A stretch of DNA of 42,520 nucleotides from JBALVO01 sp036961445 (GTDB lineage: Bacteria > Pseudomonadota > Gammaproteobacteria > Pseudomonadales > Halieaceae), in assembly GCA_036961445.1 (NCBI GenBank), contig JBALVO010000019.1, positions 1-42,520 of the forward strand, written 5' to 3'. The position numbers and the translations under genes were made by a program. Shown here piece by piece: positions 16,235 to 24,368 of the stretch (the stretch's first letter is position 1; each line of letters begins with the position of its first letter). The notes under the pieces are model-generated. The model ran no database searches. It saw only the letters and a list, made by a program, of their open reading frames with translations, and was not told where the DNA came from.

Positions 16235-16825
16235 ATGCCGGGAAGGTTAACCGCTAACACAGCACGAAGCAGTGATAGCCTGCGGGGTCATTTCCTGCTG
16301 GCAATGCCGTGTCTATCGGAGGGTATTTTTTCCCACAGCATCACCTATATCTGTGAGCACGGCGAGAGTGGTGCTATGGGTATTGTTATCAACCAGCCAT
16401 TGGATCTTTCAGTAGGCGAGATTTTCGAACACCTGCAAATCAAACCGCGAGAAGATTTCTCCGACCTGCCCGTCATGGCTGGAGGTCCAGTACAAATAAA
16501 TCACGGTTTTGTACTGCACCGCAAATGTGACACCAGCTGGGAGGCCAGCCTCAAGGTCACCGAAGAGATCACGCTTACTACATCCCGGGATATATTGCGC
16601 GCCATTGCCAACAATAACGGTCCAAAAGACCATTTGATCGCTTTAGGCTACGCCGGCTGGGCCGCTGGCCAATTGGAGCAGGAGTTGGCGGAAAACAGCT
16701 GGCTAAGCCTGCCCGGCAGTAGCGAAATCCTCTTCTGTACACCAGCGGAACAGAGGCTGAGCGCGGCGGCCGCGGGCCTGGGGATAGATATGAACCTTAT
16801 TTCAGGCAAGGCGGGGCACGCCTGA
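16235..16825 (+). CDS. yqgE: YqgE/AlgH family protein (DUF179)
   Basis: 196-residue protein of the UPF0301/AlgH family. The signature is clear: LRGHFLLAMPCLSEGIFSHS, ITYICEHGESGAMGIVINQPL, VMAGGPVQINHGFVLH and LIALGYAGWAAGQLEQELAENSWL. Biochemical function is not firmly known; in Pseudomonas the family name comes from an effect on alginate regulation. It lies between the TonB-like gene (71-nt gap) and ruvX (26-nt gap), a linkage conserved across gammaproteobacteria. The ATG used gives about 18 residues before the conserved domain, and its ribosome site is weak, so the exact start is uncertain. Confidence 0.93.
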   Translation: MPGRLTANTARSSDSLRGHFLLAMPCLSEGIFSHSITYICEHGESGAMGIVINQPLDLSVGEIFEHLQIKPREDFSDLPVMAGGPVQINHGFVLHRKCDTSWEASLKVTEEITLTTSRDILRAIANNNGPKDHLIALGYAGWAAGQLEQELAENSWLSLPGSSEILFCTPAEQRLSAAAAGLGIDMNLISGKAGHA

Positions 16826-16851
16826 TTGGCCATAGACTCCGTTAACCAGCC

Positions 16852-17283
16852 ATGAAACATAAACCCCGTACCGTAATGGCTTTTGATTTCGGCCTGCGCC
16901 AAATAGGTATGGCCGTTGGCAATTGCTTGCTAGGCACCAGCCAACCCCTGCCTATAATAAAGGCGCGCGAAGGCGTGCCGGACTGGCAACACCTGACGGC
17001 AGTCATTGACGAGTGGCGCCCTGATCTGTTGATTGTGGGCGATCCGCTGAATATGGATGGTAGTCCCAGTGAACTGGGTGAGCGGGCGCGCAAATTCGGC
17101 AGGCGTTTACACGGGCGGCTGGGCTTGCCGGTGACCATGACAGACGAACGACTTAGCAGCTTTGAAGCGAAACAAAACAGGCGGGAGCAGGGTCATCAGG
17201 GGGATTTCAAAAAACACCCGGTGGACAGCTACGCCGCAGAACTAATTCTGCAGACGTGGCTGGCGGGCAATACCGCGGACTAA
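16852..17283 (+). CDS. ruvX: RuvX/YqgF RNase H-like nuclease (pre-16S rRNA processing)
   Basis: 143 residues with the RNase H-like fold of the YqgF family. Motifs: AFDFGLRQIGMAVG (first catalytic Asp), LIVGDPLNMDGSPSE, VTMTDERLSSFEAK (Asp/Glu) and HPVDSYAAELIL (last Asp). The family has been implicated in 5'-end maturation of 16S rRNA and was earlier proposed as a Holliday junction resolvase. The last 4 bases overlap the end of the convergent pilU gene, so there is no room for an intergenic terminator. In Pseudomonas pyrR-pyrBC follow here; in this window they do not. Confidence 0.94.
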   Translation: MKHKPRTVMAFDFGLRQIGMAVGNCLLGTSQPLPIIKAREGVPDWQHLTAVIDEWRPDLLIVGDPLNMDGSPSELGERARKFGRRLHGRLGLPVTMTDERLSSFEAKQNRREQGHQGDFKKHPVDSYAAELILQTWLAGNTAD

Positions 17284-18419
17284 CGCCCCAGGAAACGACC
17301 TTCCTGTTCCACCTCATCAACAGCCAAGCCCAGGCTGTCATCTGTACCAAACTTGCCCCGCTCATGCATCTTGATCTGCAGGCGCACATCGTTGGCCGAA
17401 TCGGCATAACGCAGAGCGTCTTCCTTGGATATCACGCCGTCCTTGTAAGCCACTACCAGAGATTGATCCAGGGTCTGCATGCCCAGCTCGGTGGATTTGG
17501 ACATCAAGTCCTTGATCAAATGCACTTCGCCCTTGCGAATGTACTCGGCTATCAGAGGCGTGTTAAGCAGCACCTCCACTACCGGGGCGCGCCCCTTGCC
17601 ATCTTTGCGGGGGAGCAATTGCTGGGCCACCATGGATTTCAGGTTCAAGGACAAATCCATCCACACCTGATTATGCAGCGCGGCAGGGAAAAAACTCTGG
17701 ATGCGGTCCAGCGCCTGGTTGGCGTTATTGGCGTGCAGGGTACACAGGCACAGGTGGCCGGTCTCGGCAAAGGTCAGTGCCTGCTGCATGGTTTCGGCGG
17801 TTCGTACCTCGCCGATCAGGATGACGTCAGGCGCCTGACGCAAGGTGTTTTTCAGGGCCACATCGAATGATTCGGTATCCATCCCCACCTCGCGCTGGGT
17901 AACAATACAACCTGCGTGCTCGTGGATGTATTCGATAGGGTCTTCAATACTGATAATGTGTCCGTGGCTGTTTTCATTGCGATAACCCACCATGGCCGCC
18001 AACGAAGTAGACTTACCGGTACCGGTGGCTCCAACAAAGATCACCAGGCCGCGTTTTGTCATGGCCAGATCCTTAATGATAGGAGGCAACCCCAACTCGT
18101 CTACTGTCGGGATCTCGCTATTGATTCGACGCACCACCAGACCGCACTGCCCTCGCTGCACGAATGCACTGGCACGAAACCGGCCCAGGCCTTCGCGACC
18201 CATCGCATAGTTACATTCGCGATGCTTGTGAAACTCTTCCTGCTGATCATCTCGCATGGTGGAGAGCACCAGTTCACGGGCCTCCTCCTCGCTCAGCTTG
18301 TGTTCACTAATCGGCTTGATTTCTCCATCTACCTTGATGCTCATGGGGGCATCCACGGTAATAAATCCATCGGACGCACCTTCCTTTACCACCCTTTCCA
18401 GCAAGTCTTCGATGTTCAT
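17280..18419 (-). CDS. pilU: Type IV pilus retraction ATPase PilU
   Basis: Hexameric secretion-type ATPase at the inner face of the type IV pilus machine; PilU works with PilT in retraction. 379 residues. An N-terminal PAS-like domain is followed by Walker A GATGTGKST at 130-138, the Asp box ISIEDPIEYIHEHAG, Walker B DVILIGEVRTAETM and the His box CLCTLHANNANQ. Where PilT has AIRNLIRE this protein has TPLIAEYIRKGE, and it carries a PilU-like C-terminal tail. AGGAG lies 9 nt before the ATG. It starts 44 nt after pilT, so the two form an operon. Confidence 0.95.
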   Translation of the reverse strand: MNIEDLLERVVKEGASDGFITVDAPMSIKVDGEIKPISEHKLSEEEARELVLSTMRDDQQEEFHKHRECNYAMGREGLGRFRASAFVQRGQCGLVVRRINSEIPTVDELGLPPIIKDLAMTKRGLVIFVGATGTGKSTSLAAMVGYRNENSHGHIISIEDPIEYIHEHAGCIVTQREVGMDTESFDVALKNTLRQAPDVILIGEVRTAETMQQALTFAETGHLCLCTLHANNANQALDRIQSFFPAALHNQVWMDLSLNLKSMVAQQLLPRKDGKGRAPVVEVLLNTPLIAEYIRKGEVHLIKDLMSKSTELGMQTLDQSLVVAYKDGVISKEDALRYADSANDVRLQIKMHERGKFGTDDSLGLAVDEVEQEGRFLGR

Positions 18420-18463
18420 ATCGAGTTTCTCCTCTTCCCGTTCTGTCAGACGCTAAGCAACGC

Positions 18464-19498
18464 CTAGAAATTCTCCGGCATCCGGGCTTTCTCCCGGGCA
18501 ATCTCCCTGGTAATAACACGCTTGCTCACCATGTCCTCAAGGCACTGATCCATGGTCTGCATACCCAGTGCGCTGCCGGTCTGGATCGCAGAATACATCT
18601 GCGCCACCTTGTCTTCGCGGATAAGGTTGCGGATAGCGGAGGTGCCGCGCATGATTTCGTGGGCCGCTACCCGGCCGCCGGTAGCGCGCTTCATCAGGGT
18701 CTGCGAGACCACCGCCTGCAGCGACTCGGACAACATGGACCGCACCATTGATTTTTCTGCTGCCGGGAATACGTCGATTACCCGGTCGATAGTCTTGGCC
18801 GCCGAGGTCGTGTGCAGCGTACCAAATACCAGGTGTCCGGTTTCTGCCGCGGTCAAGGCCAAACGAATAGTTTCGAGGTCTCGCATCTCGCCCACCAGAA
18901 TAATGTCGGGATCTTCGCGCAGAGCAGAGCGTAATGCCTCGGAAAAGCCCAGTGTATCGCGATGAACTTCACGTTGGTTCAGCAGGCACTTCTTGCTCTC
19001 ATGCACAAACTCAATGGGATCCTCAATAGTAAGAATGTGCTCATATTTGTTGTCATTAATATAATCCACCATAGCTGCAAGCGTGGTGGACTTACCTGAT
19101 CCGGTAGGACCGGTTACCAACACCAGGCCTCGCGGCATCATGCAAATGTCGCGAAACACCTGCCCCATGCCCAGGTCGTCCATGGTGAGGACTTTGGAAG
19201 GAATGGTACGAAACACACCTGCGGCACCGCGATTTTGATTGAAGGCGTTTACCCTGAAACGCGCAACACCGGGTACCTCAAAAGAAAAGTCAGTTTCCAG
19301 GAATTCTTCATAATCCTTGCGCTGCTTATCATTCATGATGTCATAGATAAGCTCGTGTACCTGCTTGTGCTCCATCGGCGGCAGGTTGATACGACGGATG
19401 TCGCCATCTACACGAATCATCGGCGGCAGACCGGCCGACAAGTGCAAGTCAGAAGCTCCCTGCTTGGCACTGAACGCCAGAAGTTCTGTTATATCCAT
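18464..19498 (-). CDS. pilT: Type IV pilus retraction ATPase PilT
   Basis: Motor that depolymerises the pilus fibre, driving twitching motility and DNA uptake. 344 residues, matching the family. N-terminal GASDLHLSAGLPPMIRVDG, Walker A GPTGSGKST at 130-138, Asp box LTIEDPIEFVH, Walker B DIILVGEMRDLETI, His box FGTLHTTSAAKTIDR, and the PilT-specific retraction motif AIRNLIRE near residue 285. GGGAGG lies 8-9 nt before the ATG. It is divergent from yggS across 133 bp, the arrangement seen in Pseudomonas. The pilus subunit and assembly genes are not in this window. Confidence 0.97.
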   Translation of the reverse strand: MDITELLAFSAKQGASDLHLSAGLPPMIRVDGDIRRINLPPMEHKQVHELIYDIMNDKQRKDYEEFLETDFSFEVPGVARFRVNAFNQNRGAAGVFRTIPSKVLTMDDLGMGQVFRDICMMPRGLVLVTGPTGSGKSTTLAAMVDYINDNKYEHILTIEDPIEFVHESKKCLLNQREVHRDTLGFSEALRSALREDPDIILVGEMRDLETIRLALTAAETGHLVFGTLHTTSAAKTIDRVIDVFPAAEKSMVRSMLSESLQAVVSQTLMKRATGGRVAAHEIMRGTSAIRNLIREDKVAQMYSAIQTGSALGMQTMDQCLEDMVSKRVITREIAREKARMPENF

Positions 19499-19631
19499 AT
19501 TTTCCCCTCCCTTTGTGGCATCCGCAGCCTATAGAACCCCGACCCGGATGCACCTCACGGCAGTACTTTACTGACGCGTCATTTTATTCTTGTGTCGCCT
19601 CCCGTGCCACGAATCGATTACCATTCACGCC

Positions 19632-20324
19632 ATGGATCAACAACTGCTTCGCGACAATATAACAAAGCTACTCCAAAGAGTACGGCTCAGCGCAGAAAAA
19701 AGCCAGCGCAGCGAGTGCGACATTTTAGTGCTCGCAGTGAGCAAAACCCGCACCGCCGAAGACATCCGCATGGCCCATGACTGCGGACTGAGCCAGTTCG
19801 GGGAGAGTTATATACAGGAAGCTCTGGAGAAAATATCGGCACTGGAGGACCTGGATCTGACCTGGCACTTCATTGGGCCCGTGCAGTCCAACAAGACCCG
19901 GGCACTGGCTGAGCATTTCCACTGGGTACACAGTGTGGATCGTAGCAAGATAGCCACGCGGCTCAATGCACAGCGTCCACCGGGCATGGCCCCCTTACAG
20001 ATTTGTATACAGGTGAATATCTCCGGTGAAGCCAGTAAATCCGGAGCTACAGTGGATGAGCTGCCACAGTTGGTGCGAGAGATAATTACCCTCCCCAGGT
20101 TACAATTACGCGGCCTTATGGCAATACCCGCGGCCACCACGGATTTACAGCAGCAAAAGCAAGCCTTCGCCCGGTTACGCGCAACTTTGCAGCAGCTAAA
20201 GTTAATTGCACCCACTATGGATACACTGTCCATGGGAATGTCCGGTGATATGGAAGCCGCTATCGCCGAGGGCTCGACGATCGTTCGCCCCGGCACTGCC
20301 ATTTTCGGGGCCAGAAACAGGTGA
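19632..20324 (+). CDS. yggS: PLP homeostasis protein (YggS/PROSC family)
   Basis: 230-residue single-domain PLP-binding TIM barrel that keeps free pyridoxal phosphate and amino acid pools balanced; no catalytic activity is established. Lys38 in LAVSKTR binds PLP. FGESYIQEA, WHFIGPVQSNK, VHSVDRSKIA, CIQVNISGEASKSG, LRGLMAIP and LSMGMSGDMEAAIAEGSTIVRPGTAIFG complete the family pattern. An in-frame TTG at 19590 would add 14 residues not seen in the family, so I use the ATG. It is followed by proC after 57 nt; yggS-proC-yggT linkage is widespread. Confidence 0.95.
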   Translation: MDQQLLRDNITKLLQRVRLSAEKSQRSECDILVLAVSKTRTAEDIRMAHDCGLSQFGESYIQEALEKISALEDLDLTWHFIGPVQSNKTRALAEHFHWVHSVDRSKIATRLNAQRPPGMAPLQICIQVNISGEASKSGATVDELPQLVREIITLPRLQLRGLMAIPAATTDLQQQKQAFARLRATLQQLKLIAPTMDTLSMGMSGDMEAAIAEGSTIVRPGTAIFGARNR

Positions 20325-20381
20325 TTTCAGCATCCGCCGACATGTATACTGGGGGATTGAGTTTTCCTTATTGAATTGGCT

Positions 20382-20975
20382 ATGGAACCCGTCTTGGACA
20401 TACCACACATTGCATTTGTCGGCGCTGGCAACATGGCCAGCAGCATCATCGGCGGGCTAATCGAGAGCGGCCACCCGGCCCAGTGCATCAGTGCCGCCGA
20501 CCCTTTTGCCGCCAGCCTGGAACGCCTGCAGGAAATCGCACCCGTGGCGATATACAGCGACAATGCCGAGGCCGTGGCGAACGCCGACGTAATCATTTTG
20601 GCCGTAAAACCACAGGTGATGGCAGAGGCCACCGACACTATCGCCTCAGCCGTTCAAGCCAACTCTGCTGTGGTGATATCGATAGCTGCAGGTGTCACCA
20701 TCGGCAGCATGGAAGCGCGGCTGGGAGCGCAATCTGCCATTGTGCGCTGCATGCCGAACACGCCAGCCTTGCTAGGCTGTGGAGCCAGCGGGTTGTTTGC
20801 CAATCACAATGTCTCCGAGCAGCAACGCCAATACGCCGAGTCCATTCTATCCGCTGTGGGCATTACCACCTGGGTTGACACGGAGCAGGCGCTGGACGCC
20901 ATAACGGCCCTGTCTGGCAGCGGCCCTGCCTATTTTTTCCTGTTTATGGAAGCGATGATCGATGCCGGATGTGAG
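20382..20975 (+). CDS. proC: Pyrroline-5-carboxylate reductase, cut by assembly gap
   Basis: Catalyses the last step of proline synthesis, reducing pyrroline-5-carboxylate with NAD(P)H. 198 residues are present: Rossmann motif IAFVGAGNMASSIIGGL, ILAVKPQVM, SIAAGVTI, VRCMPNTPALLG and the start of the substrate domain ALSGSGPAYFFLFMEAM. The sequence breaks off in the 100-N run with about 70 residues missing, judged from the usual length near 270. TATACT at 20345-20350 could be a -10 element, but no matching -35 is evident. A TTG two codons upstream (20376) is an unlikely alternative start. Confidence 0.93.
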
Positions 20976-21075
20976 NNNNNNNNNNNNNNNNNNNNNNNNN
21001 NNNNNNNNNNNNNNNNNNNNNNNNNNNNNNNNNNNNNNNNNNNNNNNNNNNNNNNNNNNNNNNNNNNNNNNNNNN
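20976..21075. other. Assembly gap of 100 N
   Basis: Exactly 100 undetermined bases, the conventional length for a scaffold gap of unknown size. From usual protein lengths, about 225 nt of proC and about 90 nt of yggT are missing. The true gap is therefore probably over 300 nt. Confidence 0.97.
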
Positions 21076-21578
21076 TGCAACTGGTTCGCGCCGATTTCTA
21101 CAACCCGATATGCCAGTTCCTGGTGAAAATCACCAATCCGCTGGTAATACCCCTGCGCAAGGTTATACCAGGCTTTGCGGGCCTGGATATGGCGTCGCTG
21201 CTGCTGGCCCTGGTGCTGCAACTGGTGGCTATTATCGCACTGCTGCTGATCAACAGTTTGGCCTTGCCCAATGTTTTGCTGCTGCTGGTGTGGTCCGCCC
21301 TGGGGGTGATTGGCCTGTTGGTGAATATCTATTTCTTCGCGCTCCTGGCGATGATCATTCTCAGCTGGATTGCCCCGGGTAGCAGTAATCCAGCAGTGTA
21401 CCTGTTGTTTCAGCTAACCGAACCGGTAATGGCACCGTTTCGTAAGGCCCTTCCCGCTATGGGTGGTATGGACTTTTCACCCATCCTGGTATTTATCCTG
21501 ATCAATGTTATCCAGATAGCGCTGCGCCATATGGCCACGGGTGTGGGACTGCATCCGGCCCTGGTGATCGGTCTTTAA
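21076..21578 (+). CDS. yggT: YggT family integral membrane protein, N terminus lost in gap
   Basis: The remaining 167 residues (first full codon at 21078) start QLVRADFYNPICQFLVKITNPL and repeat the pattern later as NPAVYLLFQLTEPVMAPFRKALP. This duplicated YggT unit of membrane helix plus P-L-R segment is the family hallmark. Four or more hydrophobic helices are visible (LLLALVLQLVAIIALLLI, VLLLLVWSALGVIGLLV, ILVFILINVIQIAL). About 30 N-terminal residues are missing. YggT proteins are linked to osmotic tolerance and membrane protein biogenesis, without a firm mechanism. It is not fused to proC; the open frame through the Ns is an artefact. Confidence 0.92.
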
Positions 21579-21588
21579 TGCGCAACCA

Positions 21589-22737
21589 GTGAACACTCCT
21601 GCAGACAGCCACTCGGTAGGCATTGTTAAACCCCAGGTCGTGCACTTTGACACGCCCCTGCCTCTGGCCTGTGGTCGTGATTTACCTGCCTATGACCTGG
21701 TCTACGAGACCTATGGCGAACTCAATGACAAACACTCCAACGCCATACTGGTGTGCCACGCCCTGAGCGGACATGCTCACGCCGCCGGCTATCACAACGC
21801 GGAAGACAAAAAACCCGGATGGTGGGACGAGTGCATAGGCCCGGGCAAACCCATCGACACCAACCGTTTTTTCGTGGTCAGCCTGAATAATCTGGGAGGG
21901 TGCCACGGTTCCACCGGCCCCAGCTCTATCAATCCAGACACCGGCAATCCCTGGGGACCCGACTTCCCACCACTGCGAGCCAGAGACTGGGTTAATAGCC
22001 AGGTCCGTCTGGCGGACTACCTGGACATAGCGTGCTGGGCAGCCGTAATCGGCGGCAGTCTGGGGGGCATGCAGGCCATGCGCTGGTCGCTGGAATACCC
22101 CACACGGATCAGGCACTGCATCGTCATCGCCGCGGCCATGAAACTCAGTGCACAGAATCTTGCCTTTAACGAGGTAGCCCGCCAGGCAATTTCGTCAGAT
22201 CCGGAGTTTGCCGGGGGTCACTATCAGGGACACAACACGATCCCGGCCCAGGGACTGGCACTGGCGCGCATGGTTGGTCACATCACCTACTTGTCGGATG
22301 ATGCCATGGCTAGCAAATTTGGCCGCGACCTGCGCTCCGGAAGCCTGGAACAGGGCGACGATGGCAATGTCGAGTTTCAGGTTCAGAGTTATCTGCGCTA
22401 TCAGGGCAGCCAATTCTCCAGTAGCTTTGATGCCAACACTTATATGCTGATGACTCGCGCCCTGGATTACTTCGACCTCGCCAGGGAATACAACAACGAC
22501 CCTGTTGCTGCCTTCCGCCATGCACAATGCAGCTTTTTGGTCATCTCCTTTTCCACCGATTGGCGTTTCTCACCCCAGCGCTCCCGCGAAATTGTAGATG
22601 CGCTGATTGCGGCTGACCGACCCGTGACTTACGCCGAGATTGAAGCAGACGAAGGCCACGATGCTTTTCTGTTACCAATACCGCGCTATGTGAACGTGTT
22701 GACCGCGTATATGCAACGCGTAGGGGCAAGCTGCTAA
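21589..22737 (+). CDS. metX: Homoserine O-acyltransferase (MetX)
   Basis: Activates homoserine for methionine synthesis. 382 residues with an alpha/beta hydrolase fold: nucleophile GGSLGGM with Ser157, Asp324 in STDWRFSP and His357 in DEGHDAF; LVCHALSGHAHAAG and NLGGCHGSTGPSS are typical MetX segments. Members of this family use acetyl-CoA or succinyl-CoA, and Pseudomonas-type MetX has been reported to prefer succinyl-CoA, so the acyl donor is left open. The start is a GTG 10 nt after the yggT stop, with a weak ribosome site, suggesting coupled translation. Its stop shares one base with the metW start. Confidence 0.95.
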   Translation: MNTPADSHSVGIVKPQVVHFDTPLPLACGRDLPAYDLVYETYGELNDKHSNAILVCHALSGHAHAAGYHNAEDKKPGWWDECIGPGKPIDTNRFFVVSLNNLGGCHGSTGPSSINPDTGNPWGPDFPPLRARDWVNSQVRLADYLDIACWAAVIGGSLGGMQAMRWSLEYPTRIRHCIVIAAAMKLSAQNLAFNEVARQAISSDPEFAGGHYQGHNTIPAQGLALARMVGHITYLSDDAMASKFGRDLRSGSLEQGDDGNVEFQVQSYLRYQGSQFSSSFDANTYMLMTRALDYFDLAREYNNDPVAAFRHAQCSFLVISFSTDWRFSPQRSREIVDALIAADRPVTYAEIEADEGHDAFLLPIPRYVNVLTAYMQRVGASC

Positions 22738-23327
22738 TGCGCCTGGACCTGAGACACATTCAACGCTGGATTGAACCCGGTTCACGGGTACTGGACTTAG
22801 GCTGCGGCGACGGTGAGTTCCTGGAATTCCTGGGTGACCAGCGCCAGGTCAGGGGTACCGGCCTGGAAATTGATGGCGACAACATTACCACTGCCATCTC
22901 CCGTGGACTCAATATCGTAGAGCAGAATATGGATGCCGGGCTGGCCAATTTTCCAGACCAGAGCTTTGACACTGTTGTCATGGCGCATGCACTGCAGGCT
23001 GTGCATTATCCGGATCGGGTATTGGACGAGATGTTACGCATCGGCCGCGAGTGTATTGTCACGTTTCCTAATTTTGGCCACTGGCGCTGTCGTGTGCACC
23101 TGAGTACACGGGGACGCATGCCAGTCTCCAAGTTCATGCCGCATAGCTGGTACAACACGCCCAACATCCATTTTTGCACAGTGAAAGATTTTGAATTACT
23201 GTGTCGGGAAAAGGGCATTCAAATCCTGGCCAGAGATGTAGTAGGCAACACCGAGCGCCAGCCAGTATTGGCTGGGACCTGGCCCAATCTCTTCGCCACC
23301 ACGGCGATCTACCACATTACCCGGTGA
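22737..23327 (+). CDS. metW: Methionine biosynthesis protein MetW
   Basis: 196-residue class I methyltransferase-like protein that occurs with MetX in many proteobacteria and is needed for methionine synthesis in several of them, probably by supporting MetX. SAM-site motif RVLDLGCGDGEFLEFL lies near residues 18-33, followed by GTGLEIDGDNI, FDTVVMAHALQAVHYPDRVLDEMLRIG and the family-specific VTFPNFGHWRCR and HSWYNTPNIHFCTVKDF. The ATG overlaps the metX stop (TAATG), implying translational coupling. No methyl acceptor is known. Confidence 0.96.
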   Translation: MRLDLRHIQRWIEPGSRVLDLGCGDGEFLEFLGDQRQVRGTGLEIDGDNITTAISRGLNIVEQNMDAGLANFPDQSFDTVVMAHALQAVHYPDRVLDEMLRIGRECIVTFPNFGHWRCRVHLSTRGRMPVSKFMPHSWYNTPNIHFCTVKDFELLCREKGIQILARDVVGNTERQPVLAGTWPNLFATTAIYHITR

Positions 23328-23328
23328 T

Positions 23329-23766
23329 ATGAATATTCTTGCGAAAATCCTGCTGCTACTCGCCACGCTGTGTTGCGCTGGCCACACCAACGCCCAACAA
23401 TCGGAGATGTTCGGACCTTTTGAGTTGCACTATAGCGTGGTCAATACCACGTTTCTCGACCCGGAAGTGGCGGCACGCTATGGTATTACCCGGGGGAAAA
23501 AGCGCGGCATTTTGAATCTGGCTGTGCGCGAGCACGTGGCGAACGGCACTGAGCCACGCACCATGCTGCTAAAGGGACGAACCTGGGACCTTATCCAGAA
23601 CCAGTTCCTGGAATTCAAGGAGATTCGTGAGGGTCAGGCCATCTACTACATTGCCGAGTTCAAGTTCATCAACGAAGAGTGGCGCTTCTTTAACGTAGAC
23701 TTTCGTCCAGAAGGGGCAGATCAGACCTACACTTTCGAACTCAAGCATCAGCTTTATATTAACTGA
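23329..23766 (+). CDS. DUF4426 family secreted protein
   Basis: 145 residues. It opens with a signal peptide (MNILAKILLLLATLCCAG, cut near HTNAQ), so it is probably periplasmic. The mature part matches DUF4426 as found after metW in Pseudomonas: HYSVVNTTFLDPEVAARYGI, RGILNLAVRE, FKEIREGQAIYYIAEF and RFFNVDFRPEG. The fold is probably a small beta sandwich. Function is not known. It begins 1 nt after the metW stop and its stop overlaps the rdgB start by one base, so it is firmly inside this operon. Confidence 0.9.
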   Translation: MNILAKILLLLATLCCAGHTNAQQSEMFGPFELHYSVVNTTFLDPEVAARYGITRGKKRGILNLAVREHVANGTEPRTMLLKGRTWDLIQNQFLEFKEIREGQAIYYIAEFKFINEEWRFFNVDFRPEGADQTYTFELKHQLYIN

Positions 23767-24368
23767 TGAGTGAGCAGTCACAACAGCTTGTGGTTTTAGC
23801 CAGCGGCAACGCTGGCAAGTTACGAGAATTCAGGGAGATTCTTGCACCCCTGGCAGTAAATCTGAAATTTCAGGCTGAGTTTGATGTTCCGGACGTTGAA
23901 GAGAATGGCCTGAGCTTTGTCGAAAATGCCATCATCAAAGCGCGCTGTGCCGCGCAATACAGTGGTCTGCCCGCCATCGCCGATGACTCGGGACTGGAAG
24001 TAGATTACCTTAACGGCGCTCCCGGCATTCATTCTGCGCGTTATTCAGGACAGGGCGACAGCGCCAATAATATAAAACTGTTACAAGCATTGCTGGGCGT
24101 TCCCGAGGAGCAACGCAACGCTCGTTTCCAGTGCGCCCTGGTGTATATGCGTCATGCGCTGGATCCCATGCCCCTGGTTTGCCAGGCCAGTTGGGAAGGC
24201 CGTATCCTGTTATCACCCAGCGGTGATAACGGCTTCGGCTATGACCCGTTATTTTATCTCCCGCAATACCAATGCAGTTCAGCCGAACTGGATCCAGCGC
24301 TCAAGAACAAGATAAGCCACCGGGCTAAAGCCAGCTCACTATTATATGAGGCCCTGCGCCAGGTCTAA
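23766..24368 (+). CDS. rdgB: Non-canonical purine NTP pyrophosphatase (ITPase)
   Basis: Removes dITP, XTP and other deaminated purine nucleotides by hydrolysing them to monophosphates, protecting DNA and RNA. 200 residues, the usual length. LASGNAGKLREF (substrate loop, near residues 11-22), VEENGLSFVENAIIKAR, AIADDSGLEVDYLNGAPGIHSARYSG and GDNGFGYDPLFYLP (base recognition) are diagnostic. ATG overlaps the TGA of the DUF4426 gene by one base and its own stop overlaps hemW by one base. Nucleotide cleaning has no direct link to methionine; the grouping is conserved in Pseudomonas. Confidence 0.97.
   Translation: MSEQSQQLVVLASGNAGKLREFREILAPLAVNLKFQAEFDVPDVEENGLSFVENAIIKARCAAQYSGLPAIADDSGLEVDYLNGAPGIHSARYSGQGDSANNIKLLQALLGVPEEQRNARFQCALVYMRHALDPMPLVCQASWEGRILLSPSGDNGFGYDPLFYLPQYQCSSAELDPALKNKISHRAKASSLLYEALRQV

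Noticed and set aside
19561..19581. Two small inverted repeats (CAGTA-CTT-TACTG and TGACGCGTCA) between pilT and yggS
   Set aside because: Arms of five bases are common by chance and no regulator is suggested; kept only as a note.
19590..19631. Sigma-54-like TGGCAC upstream of pilT and an upstream TTG start for yggS
   Set aside because: The second half of the sigma-54 site lacks the required GC at the right distance, and the TTG start adds residues absent from the YggS family.
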